Shown here: piece after piece, positions 9,560 through 22,100 of the stretch
How the letters are laid out: each line of letters begins with the position of its first letter
Position numbering within the stretch: position 1 is the first letter of the stretch
Assembly (NCBI RefSeq): GCF_964204645.1
Contig: NC_134028.1
Span: forward strand, 24,030,153-24,094,152
Reading direction: 5' to 3'
DNA from: Tubulanus polymorphus
Taxonomy: Eukaryota; Nemertea; Palaeonemertea; Tubulaniformes; Tubulanidae
DNA: 64,000 bases
The notes under the pieces: generated by a model
Databases searched by the model: none
What the model was told of the DNA's origin: nothing
Seen by the model: the letters and a program-made list of their open reading frames with translations, nothing else
Made by a program: the position numbers and the translations under genes

Positions 9560-12500
9560 AGAATATGTGAAGTATTGATTTATTTTACATATTACCTTTC
9601 TACAAATCAGTCTGATGTGTAACATGAGTTTACAAAAATTCACTGTCTATTTGAAGGGGCGGAATAAACTAAAGAAATAGTTGCTTAGTAGTTGAAATGT
9701 TGATTAATGAAAATTAGGTAATTTGGGCTCTGGGCCTGAGAAGGAACTATTCATATTTGAATATTTCAATAAAATGGCATCCTCCTGATTCTTTATATTG
9801 ATTAGGCAAACTGTTTAGATTTGTTAAACAGATGAGTCATTTAAGTCCTTAAAGTTCCTTCTTGGAGTCTCATAAAATTTACGCTCCATTAATTTGTGGT
9901 ATTGATCGCGTTCAGCGTCTCAGTTTGACTCGTAGGTCGGTTGAAATACACGTAAATTGGGATATAATATCGACAGGATAGTTCAGATAAGCTTCATACT
10001 TTAGTTAAACGTAGCTTTGCTTAATTTGTAATAATCATATAGTTCATAGAATGAATTACTCTCTTAGTCTTTATTCGATTATTAATATTAGAAATAGTGA
10101 TTCATTTTATATTTTATTGAGTGAAAATGATTTGCATAGCCTAAATGTTCAAAAGGGAGAGCGTAGTCAGTTAAACAGTTGCAACTTTAAAACGCAATAA
10201 AAGGTTGTTGGAACGTTATTAGTTTGAACTCCTGAACTTGATTTTGATCTTTTTAATTTTGTTTATAGCGGTTTTAACTTCTTTCATTGTCATCCATATC
10301 ATAAGGTTGAGTGGCTTTCATACTAATCGGGGTGTTTTATAATAAACTATTATTTAGGTGCAGCAGTGAATTTGTAGCACTTTTTTTAAGTAAGCCCATA
10401 ATTTCACAAATAAAAAATTCCTGATGATGTAGATTGTAATAAATAGTACAAAATACATAGAACATAATTAAGAAAAATACATTAAAAAAACAATTGATAA
10501 AAAAATACATAACAAAAAAACAAATTAAATTATAAGTAATAAAAATAAACAAAACCAACAAACAATCAGTAAGTACTCTATATAGATGGGGCCTTCATCA
10601 TCAGGCATTTTTTCTAATCAACTTAATCTAATTATTAAAGGTTCTTCTTTCATAGAACAACCTTCTCCGTGTTTCCCAACCTTTTGAGATCTTTTCTGTT
10701 GTTGTTTTAAGCGTTCTATCGGCTCAGTAATAAACAAAACAAATAACCATAAACCTTAACTAAATCAAACACACTAAAAAATATCTGTTTCAATAGAATG
10801 CTTCAAATAACTGATGGAAGGTCATGCGTCCATTTACCTATATATCACACCCTATCACTGCTGTAACTGTTAATTGTTTTAGGGATAATATCTGGGAGAT
10901 ACATTTTACTCTTTTTTAGAAAGAATGTTAAACAGCTATAAACGTGATTAGTTATCGATAGTAAAATTATTGTCATGTTTTCCCTGAGATAACGTTGTAT
11001 TAAATGAGCGAACTGATAATGTTTGAAAATCTCAGGCAAAGTTAGAAAAACTCTAGTTATCTTGTAAAACTCTAGTTATCTTTGAAAATAATTTTAATGA
11101 AAATGAAAATAAAGATTGATTAGCTAATCTCAAGCTTTCCAGAGTTAATCTTTAGGTTTTATCTCTGATTTTAATGCTTTTATGTTGAACTGTTTTTTTT
11201 TCAAATACAGTTCACCCCCATTGGTTAACGAAGAATTGATAATTCCTCGAATACAAAGCAAAGTTTGCAAAATTTCAGTTTTCTTGTAAATATAATGTTA
11301 ATGAAATGAAATTAGAGATCGATTATTTGAATGAATTTGTGGTTTTAGGTCCAGCTTTAATGTTTATATGCTGGAGATGTGTTTTGCAGTTTTTTGTATA
11401 AACAGAAATCTTTCTTACATTGTCATTTGCTGAATAGTTGATATGATAGAATGCTTCATATTTCATGAAATAATCAAGTGTCACTTATGCCCGGTGACAT
11501 CTTGAAATGTCAAATTAATAGTCTTAGACATTCAGACTAGTCCCTATTGTCGGTGTTTTATGGATCAAAGTTTACAATTCTTTGTGTAATTTTGTTATTT
11601 TCCTATTGATTCAAATTGTATGAATCAGTTGCAGTGGAAATTTGAATGAAAACCTTGAAATACCTTGCATGATATGTGATGTTAAAAGCTAGTAATTTTA
11701 TTATTGAATAATCTAAGTCATTATTATAAGGCTAAAAATGATACCTTGTTTTTCCTGATCGGCCAGGTCATTTCATAAATCAATGAAATTTGTAATCAGT
11801 TAATTTCTATCTGCTGGGTCTGTTATGGTTAGTTTGGTCATGATGTTAAAGTAATACCTTGGTAGATAGGTGGCCGGCCGGGTCAAATGTTAAAGAGTAA
11901 AAATGTAAATCAGATTGATTCATTAAATCTTACGCTTTCCGAGTTTCGAGTATTTGGCCAGGTTTATCTCTGGTTTTAGTGCGGGGAGCCATGGACTCGA
12001 GAGTCCATGGTTGTGGGCCATAGGCGTTTCTGTTTTAGAGTCTATGGTTGGACCATGGATGTATAAACTCTAGTTTATATTTTATACGTCCATGGTTGGA
12101 CTGTTTTTGAAATACAGTCCACGTGTTTGAGGAGCTTACGTTATAATTCCTTGAGCACAAACCTGGCATTTTGTATAATTGTTGTACACTGTATGAGAAT
12201 AAATGTGATTGAAATTCTTTATCTGTTTAGCTACTCTGAACTTTGTTAGTTCACCAGTCAGTGGTTTTTTGTTATCTTGCAATCCACCTCTTTTTTCAAC
12301 CCAATATTCCCACCAACATTGTGCGGAGACGAGGATGTCCGGAAAACATGATAATCCAATATTGGCAATACAGCTTACCACTTCAACCCGGACACACTGA
12401 CGCTTAGAAACGAGTGTTGAGCTGCCGAAGAGTAATTACGAAATTAGCAATCGTTTTGATTGTCACTATAGTCATTAGGGGCGGATCCAGACCGTATTTC

Positions 12501-12775
12501 CAATACATTGTTTGTACGGTCTAAAATTTAAGTGCCCTTCGGCAATATTTTGTGACGGCATATATATTTCACCACCCGCTAATTTGATATTTCCACTGAT
12601 GATCGGTCTGATTTTTATATACAGAAGCAGAGTCCTGAATAGTTAACTTTGCCTTTAAAAGTGGCTTTTGGTGTTAACATTACATGATTAATTACATGAG
12701 ATTTGTTTTCTCTTATAAAAATCATTGTTTTTATTTTCTCCATGCTTTCGGTAAATGTAGCCGATGACCTCCTGA
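9560..12775. other. AT-rich stretch with no gene seen
   Basis: I find no coding exon or RNA gene. Small inverted repeats around 11989-12096 are the only structured element noticed. Open frames here are low-complexity. Confidence 0.45.
11989..12096. repeat. Pair of ccatgg-type short palindromes
   Basis: ccatggact and agtccatgg face each other across four bases at 11989-12010. A second pair, accatggatgtataaa (12052-12067) and tttatacgtccatggt (12081-12096), is 15/16 complementary across 13 bases. Further ccatgg-like pieces lie between. Confidence 0.7.
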
Positions 12776-12779
12776 TGTC

Positions 12780-15700
12780 TCTAAGGTTCGAACCCAGTAA
12801 TTACTGATACTGGTTCAGAGTGGTCCTGATGCTGAATAAAGGATGTACAGGGGTATCCCGACCGTACAGTGCTGCCGCTATGCTCATCGTTAGCGGGATT
12901 TTCATACACTAACTTAAGTCAACTCTGGCAATCGACGTGCTGCCCAGTTGTACTCCGTGACCTTAGCTTGCCAGAGTTGACTAACGTTAGTGTATAAAAA
13001 TTCCGCTAACGATGAGCATAGAGGCAGCACCGTACGGTAAAATATTGATATCTTAACAAAAGTAATAACTGATACTGATTCAGAGTGTCCTGATGCTGAA
13101 TAGAGGATGTACAGGGGTATCCCGTGTTCAAACCCATCAATTGCTGTGATTCAGAGTAGTCCTGATTCTGAATAGAGGATGTACGGGGGTGTCTCGGGTT
13201 CAAACCCATCAACTGCTGTGATTCAGAGTGGTCCTGATGGATAAAGGATGTACAGGGGTGTCCCGACCGTACAGTGCTGCCGCTATGCTCATCGTTAGCG
13301 GGATTTTCATACACTAACTAAAGTCAACTTTGGCAATCGACGTGCTGTCCAGTTATTGTATAAAAATTCCGCTAACGATGAGCATAGAGGCAGCACCGTA
13401 CGGTAAAATGTTGATATCTTAACAAAAGTAATTACTGATAACTGATTCAGAGCGGTACTGATGCTGAATAGAGGATGTACAGGGGTATCCCGTGTTCAAA
13501 CCCATCATCAATTGCTGCGATTCAGGGTGGACCTGATGCTGAATAGAGGATGTACGGGGGTGTCTCGAGTTCAAACCCAGTAATTACTGATACTGATTCA
13601 GAGTGGTCCTGATGCTGAATAGTGGATGTACAGGGGTATCCCGGGTTCAAACCCATCAATTGCCGTGATTCAGAGTGGTCCTGATGGATAAAGGATGTAC
13701 AGGGGTGTACCGACCGTACAGTGCTGCCGCTATGCTCATCGTTAGCAGGATTTTCATACACTAACTAAAGTCAACTCTGGCAATCGACGTGCTGTCCAGT
13801 TATACTCCGTGACCTTAGCTTGCCAGAGTTGACTAACGTTAGTGTATAAAAATTCCGCTAACGATGAGCATAGAGGCAGCACCGTACGGTAAAATGTTGA
13901 TATCTAAACAAAAGTAATTACTGATAACTGATTCAGAGCGGTACTGATGCTGAATAGAGGATGTACAGGGGTATCCCGTGTTCAAACCCATCAATTGCTG
14001 TGATTCAGAGTAGTCCTGATGCTGAATAGAGAATGTACGGGGGTGTCTCGGGTTCAAACCCATCAATTGCTGTGATTCAGAGTTGTCCTGATGGATAAAG
14101 GATGTACAGGGGTATCCCGGGTTCAAACCCATCAATTGCCGCGATTCAGAGTGGTCCTGATGCTGAATAGAGGATGTACAGGGGTATCCCGTGTTCAAAC
14201 CCATCAATTGCTGTGATTCAGAGTAGTCCTGATGCTGAATAGAGGATGTACGGGGTGTCTCGGGTTCAAACCCATCAATTGCTGTGATTCAGAGTGGTCC
14301 TGATGGATAAAGGATGTACAGGGGTGTCCCGACCGTACAGTGCTGCCGCTATGCTCATCGTTAGCGGGATTTTCATACACTAACTAAAGTCAACTTTGGC
14401 AATCGACGTGCTGTCCAGTTATTGTATAAAAATTCCGCTAACGATGAGCAAAGAGGCAGCACCGTACGGTAAAACGTTGATATCTTAACAAAAGTAATTA
14501 CTGATAACTGATTCAGAGCGGTACTGATGCTGAATAGAGGATGTACAGGGGTATCCCGTGTTCAAACCCACCAATTGCTGTGATTCAGAGTGGTCCTGCT
14601 GCTGAATAGAGGATGTACGGGGTGTCTCTGGTTCAAACCCATCAATTGCTGTGATTCAGGGTGGACCTGATGCTGAATAGAGGATGTACGGGGGTGTCTC
14701 GGGTTCAAACCCAGTAATTACTGATACTGATTCAGAGTGGTCCTGATGCTGAATAGTGGATGTACAGGGGTATCCCGGGTTCAAACCCATCAATTGCTGT
14801 GATTCAGAGTGGTCCTGATGGATAAAGGATGTACAGGGGTGTACCGACCGTACAGTGCTGCCGCTATGCTCATCGTTAGCGGGATTTTCATACACTAACT
14901 AAAGTCAACTCTGGCAATCGACGTGCTGTCCAGTTATACTCCGTGACCTTAGCTTGCCAGAGTTGACTAACGTTAGTGTATAAAAATTCCGCTAACGATG
15001 AGCATAGAGGCAGCACCGTACGGTAAAATGTTGATATCTAAACAAAAGTAATTACTGATAACTGATTCAGAGCGGTACTGATGCTGAATAGAGGATGAAC
15101 AGGGATGTCCCGGGTTCAAACCCATCAATTACTGTGATTGAGAGTGGTCCTGATGGATAACGGATGAACAGGGGTATCCCGGGTTCGAACCCAGTAATTA
15201 TTGATGCCGATTCAGAGTGGTCCTAATGCTGAATAGAGGATGTACAGGAGTGTCCCGGGTTCAAACCCAGTAATTACTGATACTGATTCAGAGTTGTCCT
15301 GATGCTGAATAAAGGATTACAGGGGTGTCCCGACCGTACAGTGCTGCCGCTATGCTCATCGTTAGCGGGATTTTCATACACTAACTAAAGTCAACTCTGG
15401 CAATCGACGTGCTGTCCAGTTATACTCCGTGACCTTAGCTTGCCAGAGTTGACTAACGTTAGTGTATAAAAATCCCGCTAACGATGAGCATAGAGGCAGC
15501 ACCGTACGGTAAAATGTTGATATCTAAACAAAAGTAATTACTGATAACTGATTCAGAGCGGTACTGATGCTGAATAGAGGATGAACAGGGATGTCCCGGG
15601 TTCAAACCCATCAATTGCTGTGATTCAGAGTAGTCCTGATGCTGAATAGAGAATGTACGGGGGTGTCTCGGGTTCAAACCCATCAATTGCTGTGATTCAG

Positions 15701-17960
15701 AGTTGTCCTGATGGATAAAGGATGTACAGGGGTATCCCGGGTTCAAACCCATCAATTGCCGCGATTCAGAGTGGTCCTGATGCTGAATAGAGGATGTACA
15801 GGGGTATCCCGTGTTCAAACCCATCAATTGCTGTGATTCAGAGTAGTCCTGATGCTGAATAGAGGATGTACGGGGGTGTCTCGGGTTCAAACCCATCAAT
15901 TGCTGTGATTCAGAGTTGTCCTGATGGATAAAGGATGTACAGGGGTGTACCGACCGTACAGTGCTGCCGCTATGCTCATCGTTAGCAGGATTTTCATACA
16001 CTAACTAAAGTCAACTCTGGCAATCGACGTGCTGTCCAGTTATACTCCGTTACCCTTGCTTGCCAGAGTTGACTAACGTTAGTGTATAAAAATTCCGCTA
16101 ACGATGAGCATAGAAGCAGCACCGTACGGTAAAACGTTGATATCTTAACAAAAGTAATTACTGATAACTGATTCAGAGTGGTCCTGATGCTGAATAGAGG
16201 ATATACAGGGGTGTCCCGTGTTCAAACCCATCAATTGCTGTGATTCAGAGTGGTCCTGATGCTGAATAGAGGATGTACAGGGGTGTCTCGGGTTCAAACC
16301 AGTAATTACTGATACTGATTCAGAGTGGTCCTACGATGCTGAATAGAGGATGTACAGGGTTATCCCGGGTTCAAAGCCATCAATTGCTGTGATTCAGAGT
16401 GGTCCTGATGGATAAAGGATGTACGGGGTGTCTCTGGTTCAAACCCATCAATTGCTGTGATTCAGGGTGGACCTGATGCTGAATAGAGGATGTACGGGGG
16501 TGTCTCGGGTTCAAACCCAGTAATTACTGATACTGATTCAGAGTGGTCCTGATGGATAAAGGATGAACAGGGGTGTACCGACCGTACAGTGCTGCCGCTA
16601 TGCTCATCGTTAGCAGGATTTTCATACACTAACTAAAGTCAACTCTGGCAATCGACGTGCTGTCCAGTTATACTCCGTGACCTTAGCTTGCCAGAGTTGA
16701 CTATATAACGTTAGTGTATAAAAATCCCGCCAACGATGAGCATAGAGGCAGCACCGTACGGTAAAATGTTGATATCTAAACAAAAGTAATTACTGATAAC
16801 TGATTCAGAGCGGTACTGATGCTGAATAGAGGATGTACAGGGGTATCCCGTGTTCAAACCCATCAATTGCTGTGATTCAGAGTAGTCCTGATGCTGAATA
16901 GAGAATGTACGGGGGTGTCTCGGGTTCAAACCCATCAATTGCTGTGATTCAGAGTTGTCCTGATGGATAAAGGATGTACAGGGGTATCCCGGGTTCAAAC
17001 CCATCAATTGCCGCGATTCAGAGTGGTCCTGATGCTGAATAGAGGATGTACAGGGGTATCCCGTGTTCAAACCCATCAATTGCTGTGATTCAGAGTAGTC
17101 CTGATGCTGAATAGAGGATGTACGGGGGTGTCTCGGGTTCAAACCCATCAATTGCTGTGATTCAGAGTTGTCCTGATGGATAAAGGATGTACAGGGGTGT
17201 ACCGACCGTACAGTGCTGCCGCTATGCTCATCGTTAGCAGGATTTTCATACACTAACTAAAGTCAACTCTGGCAATCGACGTGCTGTCCAGTTATACTCC
17301 GTGACCTTAGCTTGCCAGAGTTGACTAACGTTAGTGTATAAAAATTCCGCTAACGATGAGCATAGAGGCAGCACCGTACGGTAAAATGTTGATATCTAAA
17401 CAAAAGTAATTACTGATAACTGATTCAGAGCGGTACTGATGCTGAATAGAGGATGAACAGGGATGTCCCGGGTTCAAACCCATCAATTACTGTGATTGAG
17501 AGTGGTCCTGATGGATAAAGGATGAACAGGGGTATCCCGGGTTCGAACCCAGTAATTATTGATGCCGATTCAGAGTGGTCCTAATGCTGAATAGAGGATG
17601 TACAGGAGTGTCCCGGGTTCAAACCCAGTAATTACTGATACTGATTCAGAGTTGTCCTGATGCTGAATAAAGGATTACAGGGGTGTCCCGACCGTACAGT
17701 GCTGCCGCTATGCTCATCGTTAGCGGGATTTTCATACACTAACTAAAGTCAACTCTGGCAATCGACGTGCTGTCCAGTTATACTCCGTGACCTTAGCTTG
17801 CCAGAGTTGACTAACGTTAGTGTATAAAAATCCCGCCAACGATGAGCATAGAGGCAGCACCGTACGGTAAAATGTTGATATCTTAACAAAAGTAATTCTG
17901 ATAACTGAATCAGAGTGGTCCCGATGCTGATTAGAGGATGTACAGGGATGTCTCGACCAA
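12780..17960 (+). repeat. Satellite of about 72-bp monomers with higher-order structure and ten hairpin modules
   Basis: Monomers contain gattcagagtggtcctgatg, ctgaatagaggatgtacagg and a gggttcaaaccc core followed by atcaattgctgt. Clusters of 3-6 monomers alternate with a hairpin module of about 140-185 bp. Modules start at about 12861, 13266, 13713, 14332, 14847, 15333, 15953, 16581, 17205 and 17691, spaced 405-628 bp, with near-identical blocks of about 1.3 kb showing higher-order duplication. Because 72 is divisible by three, long reverse-strand frames arise (for example 15459-16001 and 16711-17253). These are by-products of the repeat, not genes. Confidence 0.95.
12861..13036. repeat. Hairpin (fold-back) module, first copy
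   Basis: The left arm begins accgtacagtgctgccgcta, runs through tgctcatcgttagcgggatt and ends near caactctggcaa. The right arm is its reverse complement, ending agaggcagcaccgtacggt. Arms are about 70 bp and mostly matched, around a spacer of a few tens of bases. Two of the ten copies (from 13266 and 14332) have lost much of the right arm. Confidence 0.85.
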
Positions 17961-18196
17961 TGCAATTGGAATTGAGATATTGAATAAGATTTTGTACTAG
18001 AAGTGGACAATAAATATAGAATGGCAGTAAAAAAGAGTTTGTCGTGATGGATTTTTGGTCCATGAGGAGAGGAAAATATTGCGAATATCCAGATGATCTG
18101 AATCACTGGTTTTACCCAAGTCTGTCCCAATTCTGTCTGTATCGAGAATATAAGTAGAGATGAGACGAGAAGATACACAATATCCGTGTAAGAAGA

Positions 18197-18380
18197 TAAC
18201 AAGAGAAATCCCACAATAAGTTCAGCCAAAACGAGAAACTTGAATAGAAGAGTTATATATATTCATCAGTACGCCTGATGATGGCTAATAGTCTTTAGCC
18301 GAAACGTTGCGCAAATATATATAACTCTTCTATTCAAGTTTCTCGTTTTGGCTGAACTTATTGTGGGATTTCTCTTGTTA
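18197..18380. repeat. Perfect 67-bp inverted repeat
   Basis: The left arm 18197-18263 begins taacaagagaaatcccacaa. It is exactly the reverse complement of 18314-18380, with all 67 bases matching by eye. The 50-base centre holds the hammerhead-like core. Such exact arms imply a recent inversion-duplication or gene conversion. Confidence 0.93.
18263..18318 (+). ncRNA. Hammerhead ribozyme-like core
   Basis: CTGATGA at 18275-18281 is followed by a helix II hairpin (GGCTAA 18283-18288 with TTAGCC 18295-18300) and GAAA at 18301-18304. The next bases CGTT allow the very short, self-complementary ACGT helix III described for hammerheads in Penelope-like elements. The predicted cleavage is after the second T (18308). 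GCG 18309-18311 pairs with CGC 18272-18274 as the start of helix I, which is then extended by the 67-bp inverted-repeat arms. One T (18282) lies between the CTGATGA box and helix II, which departs from the consensus and could weaken activity. The motif match is good; self-cleavage is not shown. Confidence 0.5.
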
Positions 18381-18539
18381 TAAGTAGAGATGTTGCGGTG
18401 GATCCAAATATCTGATCTCACAAAACACTGACATGGAGTTCAACTATTGTAAACTTTATTCAGACTTTAGTGATTTTCACATCATCATAAACACAACAAT
18501 TCACTGAATATATTTCACATACGGTTGATTAAGAAGATT

Positions 18540-18598
18540 GAAGATAGAGACCGGTAACCAGTCTATTACTGAAGGTAGAGACCGGCAACCAGTCTATC
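18540..18598 (+). repeat. Short tandem duplication
   Basis: A segment of about 31 bp with gagaccggtaaccagtctat occurs twice in a row, differing at a single base in that core. Confidence 0.75.
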
Positions 18599-18886
18599 AA
18601 TATGGCAAGCTAGTATAAACGTTAGTTCACGTTTTTCCCGCTTACGTTACACATAGGGCCAGCACTAGACGGTTGGGATCTGATCATTAACTGTGGCAGG
18701 CGAATTGTAAGCTTACTTTTTCCGTACCGAAAGAGCTTACTTTCGCTAAAGTCTTATCATGGACTTCGTTTTGTCTGTGGACTTGTTGGAAATGAGATGC
18801 ATGTTAAAGCCATTTCGGAACTAGATCCAGAATATAAAACAAAGAATAAAACATGAAGTCATAACTTATATCCATGAAGTAACAGT

Positions 18887-19165
18887 TTTTATTGCATTCA
18901 ATGCAACAAAGATACAGTGTATATTGGTGCCAAGAGACATTGTCCTCAGTCCAAAGACAATATTATAATGTTATTACAATTATTCAGGCCTCAATTACAA
19001 AATAAACGTACAGTGAGATGCGAAGTTCGCATTTTATTATACAACCTTCACACAAATAATCATGTAATACAGAATACGTCTGAGCTTTTCTCGGTAGGAA
19101 AGAGAAAAAAGAACTTCTCAAAATGTTTTTTTTTCTTCGAACAACCTGTAAATGAATTCGTATAA
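18887..19165 (+). pseudogene. Possible remnant of a Penelope-like GIY-YIG endonuclease
   Basis: The open frame reads FYCIQCNKDTVYIGAKRH at its start. This recalls the [V/F]-Y-x-I-x-C-x-x-C-x-x-x-YIG signature at the N-terminal side of Penelope-like endonucleases, with the second Cys missing and one residue fewer. The rest of the frame to 19165 is not recognisable. Proximity to the hammerhead core, which Penelope-like elements also carry, is the only other support. It may be chance. Confidence 0.2.
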
Positions 19166-22100
19166 AGTGTTTGACAAGACAATTCGACGACTACAACCGT
19201 TTCAAAGACGTATAAATGTTTTCAATGTCGAAACCCTTTATTCATCATCATTTTCAGTATGTTTTTATGATTGACTTATGAGAAATTGAGCAAAGAACGA
19301 TGAATTATTATCATAATGTACCGGTTTTCGTACAAAATATGATGTTTTACGAACGATAACGCGGAAACATAATCGAAATTAATCTACCGATAAGAGATGA
19401 ATTAATCGCCTCTTGATAAAGAGACTAGGTTCAGACTAGGAAGAATGAAAGAAAAGCAAAAATGTTTAACGAGCGGCAGAAATGTTCTTTGATCTGCTGC
19501 GCCGTGATAAGCGGCAGTATCAGTGTCGATCGAGTGTGGTGACTAGCGCTTACAGAACAGGTCATTGAAGACTGAACTATAGTCGTATGAGTGAGAAGAT
19601 TTTCAAACCCGATTACGGTAATCAACGAATCGTACAAAAAAACTTGTAAATTCTACAAAAAATCATAACTAACCAATGAATATGAATTAACACAAGCGTT
19701 TGGTGTTGCGGACATCTCCGCTGTCAAATGAGATTCCAGCGTCAAAATATGATACATAAAATTGCCACAAACCCTCATCGATTTCACGTTCTAATATAGC
19801 AATCGTCGTAATTTCACTAATTTTCATTAAATCATTAGGCAATATACATCATATACGTGGTTTTATTTTGTGTGTCATGGAACTGCAATACCTACTAAAA
19901 TGTTATAATGCTTTTTCCATCATTAAGGCCCACATCACTTTTCGTCATATATTTATAAAAGATACTCGATAACTTTTTTTCTCATCTCAAATACATAATA
20001 ACATTTCTTCTTTTTTTATATATGTAAAATAACAAGTACCTCCTACATTCGAATCCTTATTAAAAACTAGTACGGCTGAGAAAGATTATTTACAAATTTC
20101 GCAAGTTTTATGGAGTCCTTATTTCCCATCGTATTCCGAGATTCGGCTACTCACGCGTATTTGGATTTGAAATGTCTTTAAACATGCCCGGCATTTACTG
20201 TACATGAAATGATGTGCGATTCGATGATAGAATATCCCTCCAGCTGGAAAAGTATCTCGACTGAGGTCTTAAGACATCTGTCGATGAATGCTCGAAAATG
20301 GGGATTTTCAAAAGTCTGCCACCACATCTTATAATATCGAAGTCGTAAATTGCAGAACTGTCGTTTTCCGATGATAAAAGTCATAACTCGTCAATTCAAA
20401 TACTGCGCAAACATAAATTCTGATTCTAATACTGAGAATTCGAGGATCGTTTCAAAATTCATTATTCAAATCGCGACATTGAAGCAATTTTACAACAGAT
20501 AGGGGTAGGGTTAACGTTTACACTACATTAAGAACCATTTCTACTGGGGCTGAGTTTCATCATTACTGATTGTTCAAAATACGTGTGAGGCCGCAATATA
20601 GTTAATCATTTTTTCCATTTATAAGTTAGCAAACTATTTACACACATTCTTACGAATAATTGCAGACATGCACAGATCGAATCGAACCGAAGAGAGCAGA
20701 GACGGAAAAGTTCGTTACAAAAATCGTCTCGGTGTCGTCTGGAAGTTATGAATAAAATTCTCTCTCGCTCTCATGTACTCTCTCATCAACTCATTTTTCG
20801 AATATCATCGAAAAAAATTGATATTCGAAATACAGTGATATACAGCTCATACTATATACGTGTAGATTTCAGTACGCAACAAGTATGTCGTTTTCAATCG
20901 CCAGCAAGTCGTTCTTTTTGAAATAAGATTCTCTTTCAAAAACTTAGGAGACGTATTCATCGCTAGTGTCGACTTATCCGATCGAAAACATTTCGTTTTC
21001 AAAACATTGACGCTTTCGTCGAGTTCAATTCAACTTAGACTCGAGAATCTAAATGCAAAAACAACCACGACTGGCTGCGAATGAAAATCTCACTATCATT
21101 TAGTGGAAATAATTAATAAAAGTGGTCACTTATAACGCTACACACTATATCTTAGTAGTAATTATATAACAGCAATAAACAATTGAAATTTGTTCCCTCG
21201 TTTATCTCAAGTCGAGTAACGAAGGATTTAATACACTGTACAAGAGAATATAATCAATCATAATAATAATAATAATAATAATAATTATAATATCTAGAAA
21301 TGCACAAATTGGTTTTCAAAATACGCACAAGTTTATCGTACAACATACAGCAAGGAAAATAACGCATTCAATGTTCACGTATATATCAAAAACCAACCCC
21401 TCTTCGCTGACATCAAACTAAACTTGAAAATATTCCGAAATTCGCCATTGTACCCGAAGGATTGTTTCGGAAGTTTCGCAAGACTCCGAAAAGCAAATGG
21501 TCTTCGGGAGAGTTCCTGTAAGAAATACACCCTGGTGATTTTGAACAAATATTACATAATAAGAACTATATACTTTATATATATTTATATATATTACGTA
21601 TTAACTTTTATGCTCTTTCACGCATTCATTCACATTAGCTTACATTTTATTTAAACACAACACACGTTTTTAAACTTACAGAGAAACACGTAATTCATAC
21701 AATAATAATATTATTTCATTTAAACTACAATCCGTTGCAATACTGATTGAAATAACATTTGAAAGATGCGTTAGAAAAAATCCGTTTTTTTTAATTATCA
21801 ATTATCTTAATTAAATATTTATTCATCGTTGAGACATCATGCTACCCAAATATTCATCAATATTAATAATATTCTGAGGTCACGAAGTTTCGCTGGAAGC
21901 ACTTTTCATAAAAAGATAGCTTGCCGCAGTAAGACTCGCCATAGTACACGCAGATTACGAGAAAACTCTCAAATATATAATTGGCATCACAACCTAGCTA
22001 GCGACGCGCTGTTTTGGTTCATCCGATTGTTTGGTTATGCACAATCAGTTTAGGCATGAAAATATCCCGCATCAGTTCCATGAAGGTGTCCACATATCAT

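Noticed and set aside
13006-17253. Long reverse-strand frames with a repeated MGLNPGYPCTSSIQ-type peptide
   Set aside because: They are generated by the satellite: a monomer length divisible by three keeps the frame open. Frames end inside the hairpin modules and there is no independent coding signal.
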